A DNA stretch of 57,099 nt. It comes from Paracoccaceae bacterium. Its GTDB lineage: Bacteria > Pseudomonadota > Alphaproteobacteria > Rhodobacterales > Rhodobacteraceae. The DNA is taken from contig JAGWVA010000021.1 of assembly GCA_028875855.1 (NCBI GenBank), positions 1 through 57,099 of the forward strand, read 5' to 3'. The notes beneath the pieces are model-generated. The model was given only the letters and a program-made list of their open reading frames with translations. It made no database searches and was not told the DNA's origin. Shown one piece after another: positions 33,970 to 41,812 of the stretch. How positions within the stretch are numbered: the first letter of the stretch is position 1; each line of letters begins with the position of its first letter. A program made the translations under genes and the position numbers.

Positions 33970-34935
33970 TCAGAAGGCAACCTCGACCGCCACGCCCCGC
34001 TCCTGCGCCCGGGCCAGAGCCTTCGCCGCCACGGCAAGGTCCTGCAAGGCAACGCCCGTCCCGTCGAACAGCGTGATGTCGTCGTCCGACTGCCGCCCGG
34101 GGGCAAGACCGGCCACGACCGCGCCGATCTCGGTGATCGCCTCGGCCGCGATCAGGCCCGCCCCAACCGCATGCTGCGCCTCGCCCAGCGTCACGGACTG
34201 CGCGCGCTCGTCGCAGAAGACACGCGCCCGGGCGAGGAGCGCAGCCTCGACCTCCTGCTTGCCGACCGTATCCGTGCCCATGCAGGCGATATGAGTGCCC
34301 GGCCGCACCTGCCCCGCCATCAGAAGCGGCGCGAAGCTCGAGGTGATGGTGATGATGACATCGGCCTGCGCGCCCAGATCGTCGAGGCTCAGCGCCTCGA
34401 ACGGCAGACCGAGGGACGCGGCGGTCTCGGCAAGACGGCCCAGCATCTCGGGATGCGGGTTCCAGCCCACCACGCGCTCGAACCCGCCCAGCCGGATCGC
34501 CGCACGCATCTGGAACGCCGACTGATGCCCCGCGCCGACCATGCCCAGCACCTTGGCATCCCGCCGCGCCAGATGCCGGATCGACACGGCGGACGAGGCG
34601 GCAGTGCGCAGCGCGGTCAAAAGATTGCCTCCCACCATCGCGCTGGCCCGCCCCGTATCCGGATCGAACAGAAACACGGTGGACTGGTGGTTCGTGAGCC
34701 CCTTCGCCATGTTTCCGGGCCAGTAGCCCCCGGCCTTCACGCCCAGCACCATGCCCGCCCGGTCGAAGCCGGACTTGAACCCGTAAAGCGCCTCGGCATG
34801 GCCGATGGCCTCGCGCACGACGGGGAAGTTCACCGCCGCCCCGCGCGCCATGGCGGCAAAGACCGCCTCGACCGCCTCATAGGCATCCTGTTCCGAAATC
34901 AGCGCGGCAATCTCTGCCTCCGGCACGATCAGCAT
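33970..34935 (-). CDS. bhcD: Iminosuccinate reductase (ornithine cyclodeaminase/mu-crystallin family)
   Basis: 321 residues from ATG 34935 (MLIVPEAEIAALI), with GAGGAGG upstream. The mu-crystallin fold shows MVGAGHQSAFQMRAAIRLGG for the dinucleotide site, LTALRTAASSAVSIRHLARRDAKVLG, and QSDDDITLFDGTGVALQDLAVA. The family covers several imine reductases, but its place as fourth gene after bhcA, bhcB and bhcC identifies it as the enzyme reducing iminosuccinate to aspartate. A hairpin element separates it from bhcC. Confidence 0.92.
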   Translation of the reverse strand: MLIVPEAEIAALISEQDAYEAVEAVFAAMARGAAVNFPVVREAIGHAEALYGFKSGFDRAGMVLGVKAGGYWPGNMAKGLTNHQSTVFLFDPDTGRASAMVGGNLLTALRTAASSAVSIRHLARRDAKVLGMVGAGHQSAFQMRAAIRLGGFERVVGWNPHPEMLGRLAETAASLGLPFEALSLDDLGAQADVIITITSSFAPLLMAGQVRPGTHIACMGTDTVGKQEVEAALLARARVFCDERAQSVTLGEAQHAVGAGLIAAEAITEIGAVVAGLAPGRQSDDDITLFDGTGVALQDLAVAAKALARAQERGVAVEVAF

Positions 34936-34949
34936 CGCGCGGCCCTCCT

Positions 34950-35015
34950 CATTTTCTGTCCGTAAATATCCCCGCCGGAGGCTCCCCCGGTGTCCCAAGG
35001 GCGCCTCCGGCGGGG
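34950..35015 (-). repeat. Dispersed hairpin element C inside the bhc operon
   Basis: On the minus strand, arms of 13 bases (CCCCGCCGGAGGC at 34970-34982 against 35003-35015) pair perfectly around a 20-base loop, followed by ATATTTACGGACAGAAAATG. It occupies the 99-base bhcC-bhcD gap and could attenuate bhcD transcription or protect the upstream mRNA. Confidence 0.7.
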
Positions 35016-35034
35016 CGATGGTCGCACGTTGGGA

Positions 35035-36189
35035 TCAGAACCCCTTGCCGCGCGCGGTGACCGGGATCAATTGCTCGACCACCCCGCCGCGCACGCCGAC
35101 ATACCAGTCGTGGACGTTGCAGGTCGGGTCGCAATGTCCCGGCACCAGCCGGAGCTTTTCACCCACCGCCAGCACTCCGGAAGTGTCTTCGATCACCCCG
35201 TGTTCGTCCGAGCACTTGATGTATTTCACATCCGTCCGCCCGAAGACGACCGGCAGACCCGAGTCCACCGATTGCGCCTTGAGGCCCGCATCGCAGACCG
35301 CCTTGTCGGCCTTCGTGTGGCTCATGACCGAGGTGAACAGGAACAGCGAATGCTCGAAGCCCGTCTCGTCGATGCGCTTGCCCTCGCGGTCCAGGATGCG
35401 GCCGTAGTCGGCATCCATGAAGGCGTAAGAGCCGCATTGCAGCTCGTTATAGACGCCCGAGGTGCCCTCGAACTCGTAGCTGCCGGTGCCGCCGCCCCCG
35501 ACGATGGCGCAGGTCAGCCCCTCGGCCGCCAGCGCCTCGACCGCGTCCTTCACCATCGCCACGGCGGTCTCGATCTTGGCCTTGCGGTCGGCCCAGTCGT
35601 TCATGTGCTGCATCGCACCCTGGTAGGCCTGGATGCCCGAGAAGGTCAGGCCGGGGGCCGCCGCGATGGCGCGAGCGATCTCCAGCACGGCGGGGGTCGA
35701 ATTGACCCCGCAGCGGCCCGCGCCGCAGTCGATCTCGACCAGGCATTCGATCGTCACGCCGTGCCGTGCGGCGGCGGCGGAAAGATCCGCGACGTTGGCA
35801 AGGTCGTCCACGCAGACGATCGTCCGCGCGCGATGCGCAAGCCGCGCCAGCCGGTCGATCTTGGCCGGATCGCGCACTTCGTTCGACACGAGGATGTCCT
35901 TGACCCCGGCGCGGGCGAAGGCCTCGGCCTCGGAGACTTTCTGGCAGCAGATGCCGCAGGCCCCGGCGGCGATCTGCATCAGCGCGATATCGGCCGACTT
36001 GTGCATCTTGCCGTGCACGCGCAGCCGCACGCCCATCTGGTTCGCAAGCCCCTGCATCTTGGCGATGTTGCGATCCAGCGCGTCCAGATCGACGATGAGG
36101 CAGGGGGTCTGCGCCTCCGCCTCGGTCATGCCGGGGGCGGCGGGAATGTCATAGCCCACTTCAAGGCCGTTGAAGGTCATGGTGTTCAT
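35035..36189 (-). CDS. bhcC: beta-Hydroxyaspartate aldolase (3-hydroxy-D-aspartate aldolase type)
   Basis: 384 residues from ATG 36189, with AAGGAG six bases upstream. The DSD1/D-threonine aldolase fold shows the PLP lysine in HGKMHKSAD (Lys61), VEIDCGAGRCGV, GGGGTGSYEFEGTSGVYNE and the C-terminal metal ligands in PGHCDPTCNVHDWYVG. It matches closely, from memory, the Paracoccus enzyme, which condenses glycine and glyoxylate to (2R,3S)-beta-hydroxyaspartate. Ten bases separate it from bhcB. Confidence 0.96.
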   Translation of the reverse strand: MNTMTFNGLEVGYDIPAAPGMTEAEAQTPCLIVDLDALDRNIAKMQGLANQMGVRLRVHGKMHKSADIALMQIAAGACGICCQKVSEAEAFARAGVKDILVSNEVRDPAKIDRLARLAHRARTIVCVDDLANVADLSAAAARHGVTIECLVEIDCGAGRCGVNSTPAVLEIARAIAAAPGLTFSGIQAYQGAMQHMNDWADRKAKIETAVAMVKDAVEALAAEGLTCAIVGGGGTGSYEFEGTSGVYNELQCGSYAFMDADYGRILDREGKRIDETGFEHSLFLFTSVMSHTKADKAVCDAGLKAQSVDSGLPVVFGRTDVKYIKCSDEHGVIEDTSGVLAVGEKLRLVPGHCDPTCNVHDWYVGVRGGVVEQLIPVTARGKGF

Positions 36190-36199
36190 CTCTTGCTCC

Positions 36200-37165
36200 T
36201 TACATCCAGGGCAGCTTGTCCAGATCGACGTTCCCGCCGGTGATGACGACGCCGACCCTTTTGCCGGCAAAGCGGTCGCGGTTCTTCAGGATCGTGGCCA
36301 GCGGCACGGCGCAGGACGGCTCCATCACGATCTTCATCCGCTTCCACGTGAGCTTCATCGCCTCGACGATCTCATCCTCTTCCGCGGTCAGGATGTCGGT
36401 CACGTAGGTCTTGACGAAATGCCACGTCAGCTCCTTCAGCGGCACCTTCAACCCGTCGGCCACCGTGTCGGGCGCATCGTCGGCGATGATATGGCCGGCG
36501 CGGAAGCTGCGCGCGGCGTCATCGGCGTTCTTCGGCTCGGCGGCGAAGATCTCGATCCCCGGCGCCCGGTTCGACAGCGTGAGGCAGGTGCCCGAGATCA
36601 TGCCCCCGCCCCCGATCGGCGCGATGACGGCATCGAGCCCCTCGACCTGTTCGATCAGTTCCATGGAACAGGTCGCCTGCCCCGCGATCACGCGCGGGTC
36701 GTTGTAGGGATGAACGAATTCCGCCCCCGTCTCGGCCACGACGCGGGCAAAGACCTCCTCGCGGCTGCTGGTCGAGGGTTCGCATTCCACCACGCGACCG
36801 CCATAGCCCCGGACCGCATCCTTCTTTGCCTGCGGCGCGGTGCGCGGCATGACGACGGTGCAGGGAATGCCCCGGCGGCCTGCGGCGTAGGACAGCGACA
36901 AGCCGTGGTTGCCGCTGGAATGGGTGGCCACCCCGCGCGCGGCCTGCGCCTCGGACAGGCCGAAGACCGCGTTCGACGCGCCGCGCACCTTGAAGGCCCC
37001 GGCCTTCTGGAAGTTCTCGCATTTGAAGAACAGTTCCGCCCCCGTCAGCGCGTTCAGGTAGCGCGACGTCAGCACCGGGGTGCGGTGGATATGGGGCGCG
37101 ATCCGGTCCCGCGCGGCAAGCACGTCGCCGAAGGTCGGGATATACATCTGGCTCATGTCGTTCAT
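36200..37165 (-). CDS. bhcB: beta-Hydroxyaspartate dehydratase (PLP, serine racemase-like)
   Basis: 321 residues (start MNDMSQMYIPTFGDV at 37165; ATG at 37156 is an alternative with no better ribosome-binding site). Fold type II PLP enzyme: Lys59 in KAGAFKVRGA, SSGNHGLSLSYAAGRRGIPCTVVMPRTAP, and the phosphate loop PIGGGGMISG. In the bhc cluster this enzyme dehydrates beta-hydroxyaspartate to iminosuccinate; alone it would be called threonine/serine dehydratase. It begins two bases before the bhcA stop is complete, so translation is probably coupled. Confidence 0.92.
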   Translation of the reverse strand: MNDMSQMYIPTFGDVLAARDRIAPHIHRTPVLTSRYLNALTGAELFFKCENFQKAGAFKVRGASNAVFGLSEAQAARGVATHSSGNHGLSLSYAAGRRGIPCTVVMPRTAPQAKKDAVRGYGGRVVECEPSTSSREEVFARVVAETGAEFVHPYNDPRVIAGQATCSMELIEQVEGLDAVIAPIGGGGMISGTCLTLSNRAPGIEIFAAEPKNADDAARSFRAGHIIADDAPDTVADGLKVPLKELTWHFVKTYVTDILTAEEDEIVEAMKLTWKRMKIVMEPSCAVPLATILKNRDRFAGKRVGVVITGGNVDLDKLPWM

Positions 37166-37166
37166 G

Positions 37167-38357
37167 TCATGCCGCGGCGCGTGCCGCCTCCTGTCCCGCG
37201 TTGCGGTAATAGTCCTGCGCCGCCGCGACGCCTGACCCGAGCGTGACAGGCCAGCCCAGATCGGCCATGCACATCTCGGCCGTGGCAAGCCCGGCCAGCG
37301 CCATCACATCGGTCAGCATCCCCAGATGGCCGATCCGGAAGACCTTGCCCGCGACCTCGCCCAGCCCCACGCCAAAGGCCACGTCGTATTTCGACGCCGC
37401 AAGCTGCACGAGGTCGGTGCCGTTGCAGCCCGCAGGCACGGCGACCGCGGTCACGGTGTCGGAATAAAGATCGGGCGAGGCCGCATAGGGCCGCATCCCC
37501 CAGGCCGCGACCGCGCGGCGGATGCCCTCGGCGATGCGGTGGTGACGGGCGAAGACGTTCTCGAGCCCCTCGTCCAGCAGCATCTGCGTGCTGAGCGCGA
37601 GTCCGTTCAGCAGCCCGACCGGCGGCGTGTAGGGAAAGCCGCCCGCTGCGTAGCTGCGGCGCATGTCTGCGAAGTCGAAGAAGGTGCGCGGCAGCGTCGC
37701 CGTCTCCATCGCCGTCAGCGCCTTCGGGCTGACCCCGAGGATGGCGAGGCCGGCGGGAAGCATGAAGCCCTTCTGGCTGCCCGTGACGGCGATATCGACG
37801 CCCCAGCCGGCCATGTCGAAGGGCATCGACCCGATGGAGGAGACGCCATCGACGAACAGCATCGCCGGGTGGCCCCCCGCATCCATCGCGCGGCGGATGC
37901 CCGCGATGTCGGACCGCACGCCGGTCGCCGTCTCGTTATGCGTGGCAAGGACCGCCTTGATGGTGCGGCCGGTATCGGCGCTGAGCGCCGCCTCGATCGC
38001 CTCGAGCGGCGCGCCCTGACCCCAGGGCGTCTCGATCACCTGCACGTTCAGCCCGTGGCGCGTGCACAGGTCGATCCAGCGATGGCTGAACATGCCGAAG
38101 CGCGCGGCGAGCACGGTGTCCCCGGGCGACAGCGTGTTGGCCATCGCGGCCTCCCATCCACCGGTGCCGGTGGCGGGGAAGAGAAAGACCTCGCCTTCCC
38201 CCATGCGCAGGATCTTCCGCACGCCCTCCACCGCCGGCGAGAAGATCCGCGCGAAGGCAGGGGAACGGTGATCGAGCGTCGGCATGTCGCAGGCCTTGCG
38301 GATCGACTCGGGGATGTTCGTCGGGCCGGGAATGAAAACCGGGTTCTGGCTGGTCAT
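37167..38357 (-). CDS. bhcA: Aspartate-glyoxylate aminotransferase
   Basis: 396 residues, class V aminotransferase fold: MTSQNPVFIPGPTNIPESIRKACDMPTLDHRSPAF, FPATGTGGWEAAMANTLSPGD, and the PLP lysine Lys196 in TGSQKGFMLPAGLA. In the beta-hydroxyaspartate cycle it transaminates glyoxylate with aspartate to glycine and oxaloacetate. First gene of the bhcABCD operon and divergent from bhcR. AGGAGGAG lies before the ATG. Confidence 0.95.
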   Translation of the reverse strand: MTSQNPVFIPGPTNIPESIRKACDMPTLDHRSPAFARIFSPAVEGVRKILRMGEGEVFLFPATGTGGWEAAMANTLSPGDTVLAARFGMFSHRWIDLCTRHGLNVQVIETPWGQGAPLEAIEAALSADTGRTIKAVLATHNETATGVRSDIAGIRRAMDAGGHPAMLFVDGVSSIGSMPFDMAGWGVDIAVTGSQKGFMLPAGLAILGVSPKALTAMETATLPRTFFDFADMRRSYAAGGFPYTPPVGLLNGLALSTQMLLDEGLENVFARHHRIAEGIRRAVAAWGMRPYAASPDLYSDTVTAVAVPAGCNGTDLVQLAASKYDVAFGVGLGEVAGKVFRIGHLGMLTDVMALAGLATAEMCMADLGWPVTLGSGVAAAQDYYRNAGQEAARAAA

Positions 38358-38381
38358 GGGCCTCTCCTCCTAGATGCAGAC

Positions 38382-38410
38382 AGGATAGGCACAGCCGAAC
38401 CTGCGCACAA
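38382..38410 (-). promoter_or_regulatory. Candidate bhcA promoter
   Basis: On the minus strand TTGTGC, 17 bases, TATCCT; the start of bhcA is 25 bases beyond the -10. The -35 abuts the palindrome and repeats described next, as expected for an activator-dependent promoter. Confidence 0.55.
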
Positions 38411-38411
38411 T

Positions 38412-38447
38412 TTTTTCGAAAAATAATTTCACCATATGAAAAATAAT
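38412..38447. promoter_or_regulatory. Candidate BhcR site: palindrome and direct repeats
   Basis: A perfect 12-base palindrome TTTTTCGAAAAA (38412-38423) directly upstream of the bhcA -35, and two copies of GAAAAATAAT (38418-38427, 38438-38447) 20 bases apart, about two helical turns. The AT-rich patch stands out strongly from the surrounding sequence. IclR regulators commonly bind such repeats; BhcR is known to bind this intergenic region in Paracoccus. Confidence 0.5.
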
Positions 38448-38483
38448 CACAAACCTGTTGCCCTGTTGGGTTTTTTCATTTTT

Positions 38484-38510
38484 CATCCTGAGAAAGGCGT
38501 TTTCAGGATG
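38484..38510. promoter_or_regulatory. Inverted repeat over the bhcR translation start region
   Basis: CATCCTGAGAAA and its mirror TTTTCAGGATG form arms of 11 bases with one G-T mismatch around AGGCG, ending nine bases before the bhcR ATG and including its AGGA ribosome-binding site. Suitable for autoregulation, by protein or RNA folding. Confidence 0.5.
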
Positions 38511-38518
38511 ATGATGAA

Positions 38519-39331
38519 ATGCAGGCTCCCCGCCCGCGCGGCCGCCCGAAGGCGTTCCACGACAAGACCGATCAGAACACCGTCCAGTCGCTCGACCGCG
38601 CCATGAGCCTGCTCAAGCGGCTCAGCGAAAGTTCGGGGCTGACCCTGTCCGAGCTTGCCGCGGAAAGCAAACAGGCCCCGGCCACGGTCTATCGTGTGCT
38701 GGTGACGCTTCAGGGCCACGGCATGGTGGAGATGGAGGAGCCCGGCCAGCTCTGGCATGTCGGCGCGGGCAGCTTCCGGATCGGGTCCAGCTTCCTGCGC
38801 CGCACCAAGCTGGCCGAACGCGCGCGCGGGCCGATGCAGGCGCTGATGCGCGCGACGGGGGAGACCGCGAACCTCGGCGTGGAAAGCCGGGACGAGGTGC
38901 TGTTCCTTGCGCAAGTCGAAACGCACGAGGCGATCCGCGCGTTCTTTCCGCCGGGCACCCTGTCGCCCATGCATGTCTCGGGCATCGGCAAGGCGCTGCT
39001 CGCGTGGTATCCCGAGGACCGCGTGCGCGCCATCATCGCGCGCCGGGGGCTGACCGGCTTCACGCCGCTGTCGCTCACCGCGCCGCAAAGCCTGATGCGC
39101 GATCTCGCCCGCACGCGCGAGCGGGGCTTTGCGATCGACGACCAGGAAAAGGCGCAAGGCATGCGCTGCGTGGCCGCCCCGATCTTCAACGGCTTCGGAG
39201 AACCTGTCGCGGGGCTTTCGGTCTCGGGGCCGGCCTTCCGCATCGGGCTGGAGGACGCCGCCCGGATCGGGGCCGAGGTGCGCGCCGCCGCCGATGAGGT
39301 GACCGAGGCGGTAGGCGGCGTGCGCCCCTAG
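38519..39331 (+). CDS. bhcR: IclR family regulator of the beta-hydroxyaspartate cycle
   Basis: 270 residues. A basic N-terminus (APRPRGRPKAFHDK), winged helix (TVQSLDRAMSLLKRLSESSGLTLSELAAESKQAPATVYRVL, about 22-62) and an IclR effector domain with METAN-type segment GETANLGVESRDEVLF and SPMHVSGIGKALLA. In Paracoccus denitrificans the homologue activates bhcABCD and responds to glyoxylate. Divergent placement to bhcA supports the same role. Its stop shares CTAG with the stop of the convergent MFS gene. Confidence 0.93.
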   Translation: MQAPRPRGRPKAFHDKTDQNTVQSLDRAMSLLKRLSESSGLTLSELAAESKQAPATVYRVLVTLQGHGMVEMEEPGQLWHVGAGSFRIGSSFLRRTKLAERARGPMQALMRATGETANLGVESRDEVLFLAQVETHEAIRAFFPPGTLSPMHVSGIGKALLAWYPEDRVRAIIARRGLTGFTPLSLTAPQSLMRDLARTRERGFAIDDQEKAQGMRCVAAPIFNGFGEPVAGLSVSGPAFRIGLEDAARIGAEVRAAADEVTEAVGGVRP

Positions 39332-40506
39332 CGCCGCATGCCCGCCGTCGCGATCAGCGCGACCAGCGCCATCAGCCCGCCGGTCAGCGACACCAGTGCC
39401 CAGCCTCCGTTCGTCCAGGCAAGCGTCGCCAGCGCGGACCCCGCCGCGCCGCCAAGGAACATCCCGGTCATATAGACCGTGTTGATCCGGCTGCGGGCGC
39501 TTTCATCCAGCGCATAGATGATGTGCTGGTTCGAGATCATCGCGCTTTGCGACCCGAGGTCGAGCACCACCACACCCAGGATCAGCGCGGGCAGCGAGCC
39601 CCAGAGACCGAAGAGGCCCCAGGACAGAAGGGCAAGACCCGCCCCCACCCGCACCACGCTTTGCGGGCCGCGCCGGTCGGCGATCCGGCCTGCCAGCGGG
39701 GCCGCAAAGATGCCGGCAAGGCCAAGGACGCCGAAAAGCCCCGCGACATCCGCGCCAAGGTGAAAGCGCGGCCCCTGCAGGTAAAGCGCAAGGATCGTCC
39801 AGAACACGGTGAAGGCGCCGAACAGGCAGGCCTGCACCATCGTCGAACGGCGCAGGGCGGGCTCGCGCAGCCACAGATGCGCCAGCGACCGGATGGCCGC
39901 GCCGTAGCGCATCTTCGACACCGGCGCGTGCGACGGCAGGGCCAGCGCCATCAGCACGGCCGAGAACAGGCTCAGCGGCACGCCCAGCCAGAACATCTCG
40001 CGCCAGCCCGCATGGGCGCCGACGAACCCGGCCAGTGTCCGGCTCAGAAGGATGCCCGCCAGCAGGCCCGACATCACCGCCCCGATCGTCGCCCCGCGCC
40101 GTTCCGGCCGGGCGAGCGAGGCAGCAAAGGGGACGATCTGCTGGGCCACCGTCGAAAGCGCGCCCAGCAGGAAGGACGCCGCCGCCAACATCCCCGCCGT
40201 GGGTGCCGACGCCGCCAGCGCGAGCGCGCCGCCAAGGATCACGAACTGCACGATGATCAGCGGCCGCCGGGGCAGGATGTCGCCCAGCGGCACCAGCAGG
40301 AACAGACCGAGCGCATAGCCAAGCTGCGTCGCCGTCGGGATCAGGCCCGCCGCCCCGCCGGTGCCGAATTGCGCCTCGATGATCCCAAGAAGCGGCTGGT
40401 TGTAATAGATATTCGCAACGGCAAGCCCGGTGGCCACGGCCATCGCCAGAAGCCGCAAGCCGCCGATGTCGCCGCCGCGCGCCGCGGCGGTTGCCTGTCC
40501 CTGCAT
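39328..40506 (-). CDS. MFS transporter
   Basis: 392 residues from ATG 40506 (MQGQATAAARGGD), with GAGGG eight bases upstream. Twelve predicted membrane segments, the IYYNQPLLGIIEAQF segment after helix 1 typical of YgaY/YfcJ-like drug or metabolite MFS members, and the MFS loop motif GDILPRRPLI between helices 2 and 3. Substrate unknown. Its last codon overlaps the bhcR stop tail to tail. Confidence 0.88.
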   Translation of the reverse strand: MQGQATAAARGGDIGGLRLLAMAVATGLAVANIYYNQPLLGIIEAQFGTGGAAGLIPTATQLGYALGLFLLVPLGDILPRRPLIIVQFVILGGALALAASAPTAGMLAAASFLLGALSTVAQQIVPFAASLARPERRGATIGAVMSGLLAGILLSRTLAGFVGAHAGWREMFWLGVPLSLFSAVLMALALPSHAPVSKMRYGAAIRSLAHLWLREPALRRSTMVQACLFGAFTVFWTILALYLQGPRFHLGADVAGLFGVLGLAGIFAAPLAGRIADRRGPQSVVRVGAGLALLSWGLFGLWGSLPALILGVVVLDLGSQSAMISNQHIIYALDESARSRINTVYMTGMFLGGAAGSALATLAWTNGGWALVSLTGGLMALVALIATAGMRR

Positions 40507-40615
40507 CTTCGCGTCCCTCGATCCTGCCCCTGCCGGGCGGTCTTGCCTTAGCATAGGACGTCACGCGGGAAATCCACCCGTTTGGCACAGGTGGCTGTGC
40601 AAGGCCGCCATGCGC

Positions 40616-41056
40616 TCAGGCGTGACCTTGCAGGAACTCCGTGCAGTCCAGACCGAAGGCGGCGGCGCCTTCCATCAGGTAATCGGCCAGAAGCGGCGTG
40701 CCGCAAAGATAATCGGCCGTCTCGGGCGTGTGTTCCTGCGTGGCAAGCGCATGAAGCTCGGCCCAGTCGCCGTCGCCGCGTCCATACCACATCAGGGCCA
40801 CAAGCTCGATCTGTTCATCTTCGGGAAGATCGTCGATCAGGCTGCGCACCTCTTCCTCGACCGGATCGGAGGGGCGATCCTCCATCGCGCTCAATTCCAT
40901 GTCGTCGTCGTCAAGTTCCGAAGCCGAGGGGTCGGTGGACCCCGTCTTGCCCTGCATCTGCCGCGCCTTGGCGATCAGCAGGCACAGGAAATCGGAAGGC
41001 AGGGACAGCTGCACCCCATCCAGCGCGTCGTCGGGCCTGTCGTCGGTCTGAGCCAT
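40616..41056 (-). CDS. DUF3775-like small acidic protein
   Basis: 146 residues from ATG 41056 (MAQTDDRPDDALDG). Very acidic middle (SELDDDDMELSAMEDRPSDP) and a helical C-terminal domain: LIDDLPEDEQIELVALMWYGRGDGDW followed by HTPETADYLCGTPLLADYLMEGAAAFG, which matches DUF3775. No known function. Cytoplasmic. Confidence 0.75.
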   Translation of the reverse strand: MAQTDDRPDDALDGVQLSLPSDFLCLLIAKARQMQGKTGSTDPSASELDDDDMELSAMEDRPSDPVEEEVRSLIDDLPEDEQIELVALMWYGRGDGDWAELHALATQEHTPETADYLCGTPLLADYLMEGAAAFGLDCTEFLQGHA

Positions 41057-41134
41057 GGTTTCCCCGCGTCTGCGAACACCCGAAAGGTGGCAGGCCACCG
41101 CGCGACCCGCATTGATCCCGGACAAATGGAGCGC

Positions 41135-41812
41135 TTATCCGTCCCCCCGGCCCGGGGCCGGGCAGAGATGCGTCAGGAACCAGTCCCGCGCGAGCGTCTC
41201 GACCTGTTCGATCGCCCCCGGCTCCTCGAACAGGTGCGTCGCCCCGGGCACGACGCGCAGGGCCTTCGGGCCGGGCAGGCGCGCCAGCGCGGCCTGGTTC
41301 ACCGCGAGAACGGCCCGGTCCGCGCCCCCCACGATCAGCAAGACCGGCAGATGGACATCGGCAAGCGCCGCCTGCGCAAGATCGGGCCGCCCCCCGCGCG
41401 AGACGACGGCCGCGAGCTTGCGCGGGCATCCCGCGGCGGCGACCAGCGCGGCGGCGGCCCCGGTGCTGGCCCCGAAAAGGCCGATGGGCAGCCCCGCGAG
41501 ATCGTCCCGGCGCTCTGCCCAGTCGATGGCATCGCGCACCCGCCCGGAAAGAAGTGGAATGTCGAAGACCTGCGCGCGCTCGGCCGCCTCGGCCGGGGTC
41601 AGCAGATCGAACAGAAGCGCCGCAAGGCCCGCGCCGTGCAACAGCCGGGCGACATGCCGGTTGCGCGGGCTGAACTGGCTGCTGCCGCTTCCATGGGCGA
41701 AGATGACCAGACCGCGCGGCGACTCGGGTCGCCACAGCGCCCCGTCCAGCCGGACGCGCCCACCGGCGGCCGGGATCGTCACGTGAAGCGGCAGGTCGGT
41801 TGACGCGTTCAT
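41135..41812 (-). CDS. Alpha/beta hydrolase (dienelactone hydrolase-like)
   Basis: 225 residues from ATG 41812, overlapping the upstream gene stop (ATGA). Oxyanion region FAHGSGSSQFSPRN, nucleophile elbow FGASTGAAAAL (Ser), a late aspartate in IVGGADRAVL and His in GATHLFEEPGA form the triad. Substrate unknown. Coupled to a YbhB-like protein and close to a stress protein gene. Confidence 0.85.
   Translation of the reverse strand: MNASTDLPLHVTIPAAGGRVRLDGALWRPESPRGLVIFAHGSGSSQFSPRNRHVARLLHGAGLAALLFDLLTPAEAAERAQVFDIPLLSGRVRDAIDWAERRDDLAGLPIGLFGASTGAAAALVAAAGCPRKLAAVVSRGGRPDLAQAALADVHLPVLLIVGGADRAVLAVNQAALARLPGPKALRVVPGATHLFEEPGAIEQVETLARDWFLTHLCPAPGRGDG

Noticed and set aside
35035-36189. Annotating bhcC as plain D-threonine aldolase
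   Set aside because: Sequence agrees closely with the Paracoccus 3-hydroxyaspartate aldolase and it lies within an intact bhc cluster.
41112-41126. FNR-like TTGATCCCGGACAA upstream of the DUF3775 gene
   Set aside because: The second half-site GACAA breaks the RTCAA rule at a key position; too weak to list beside the two better sites.
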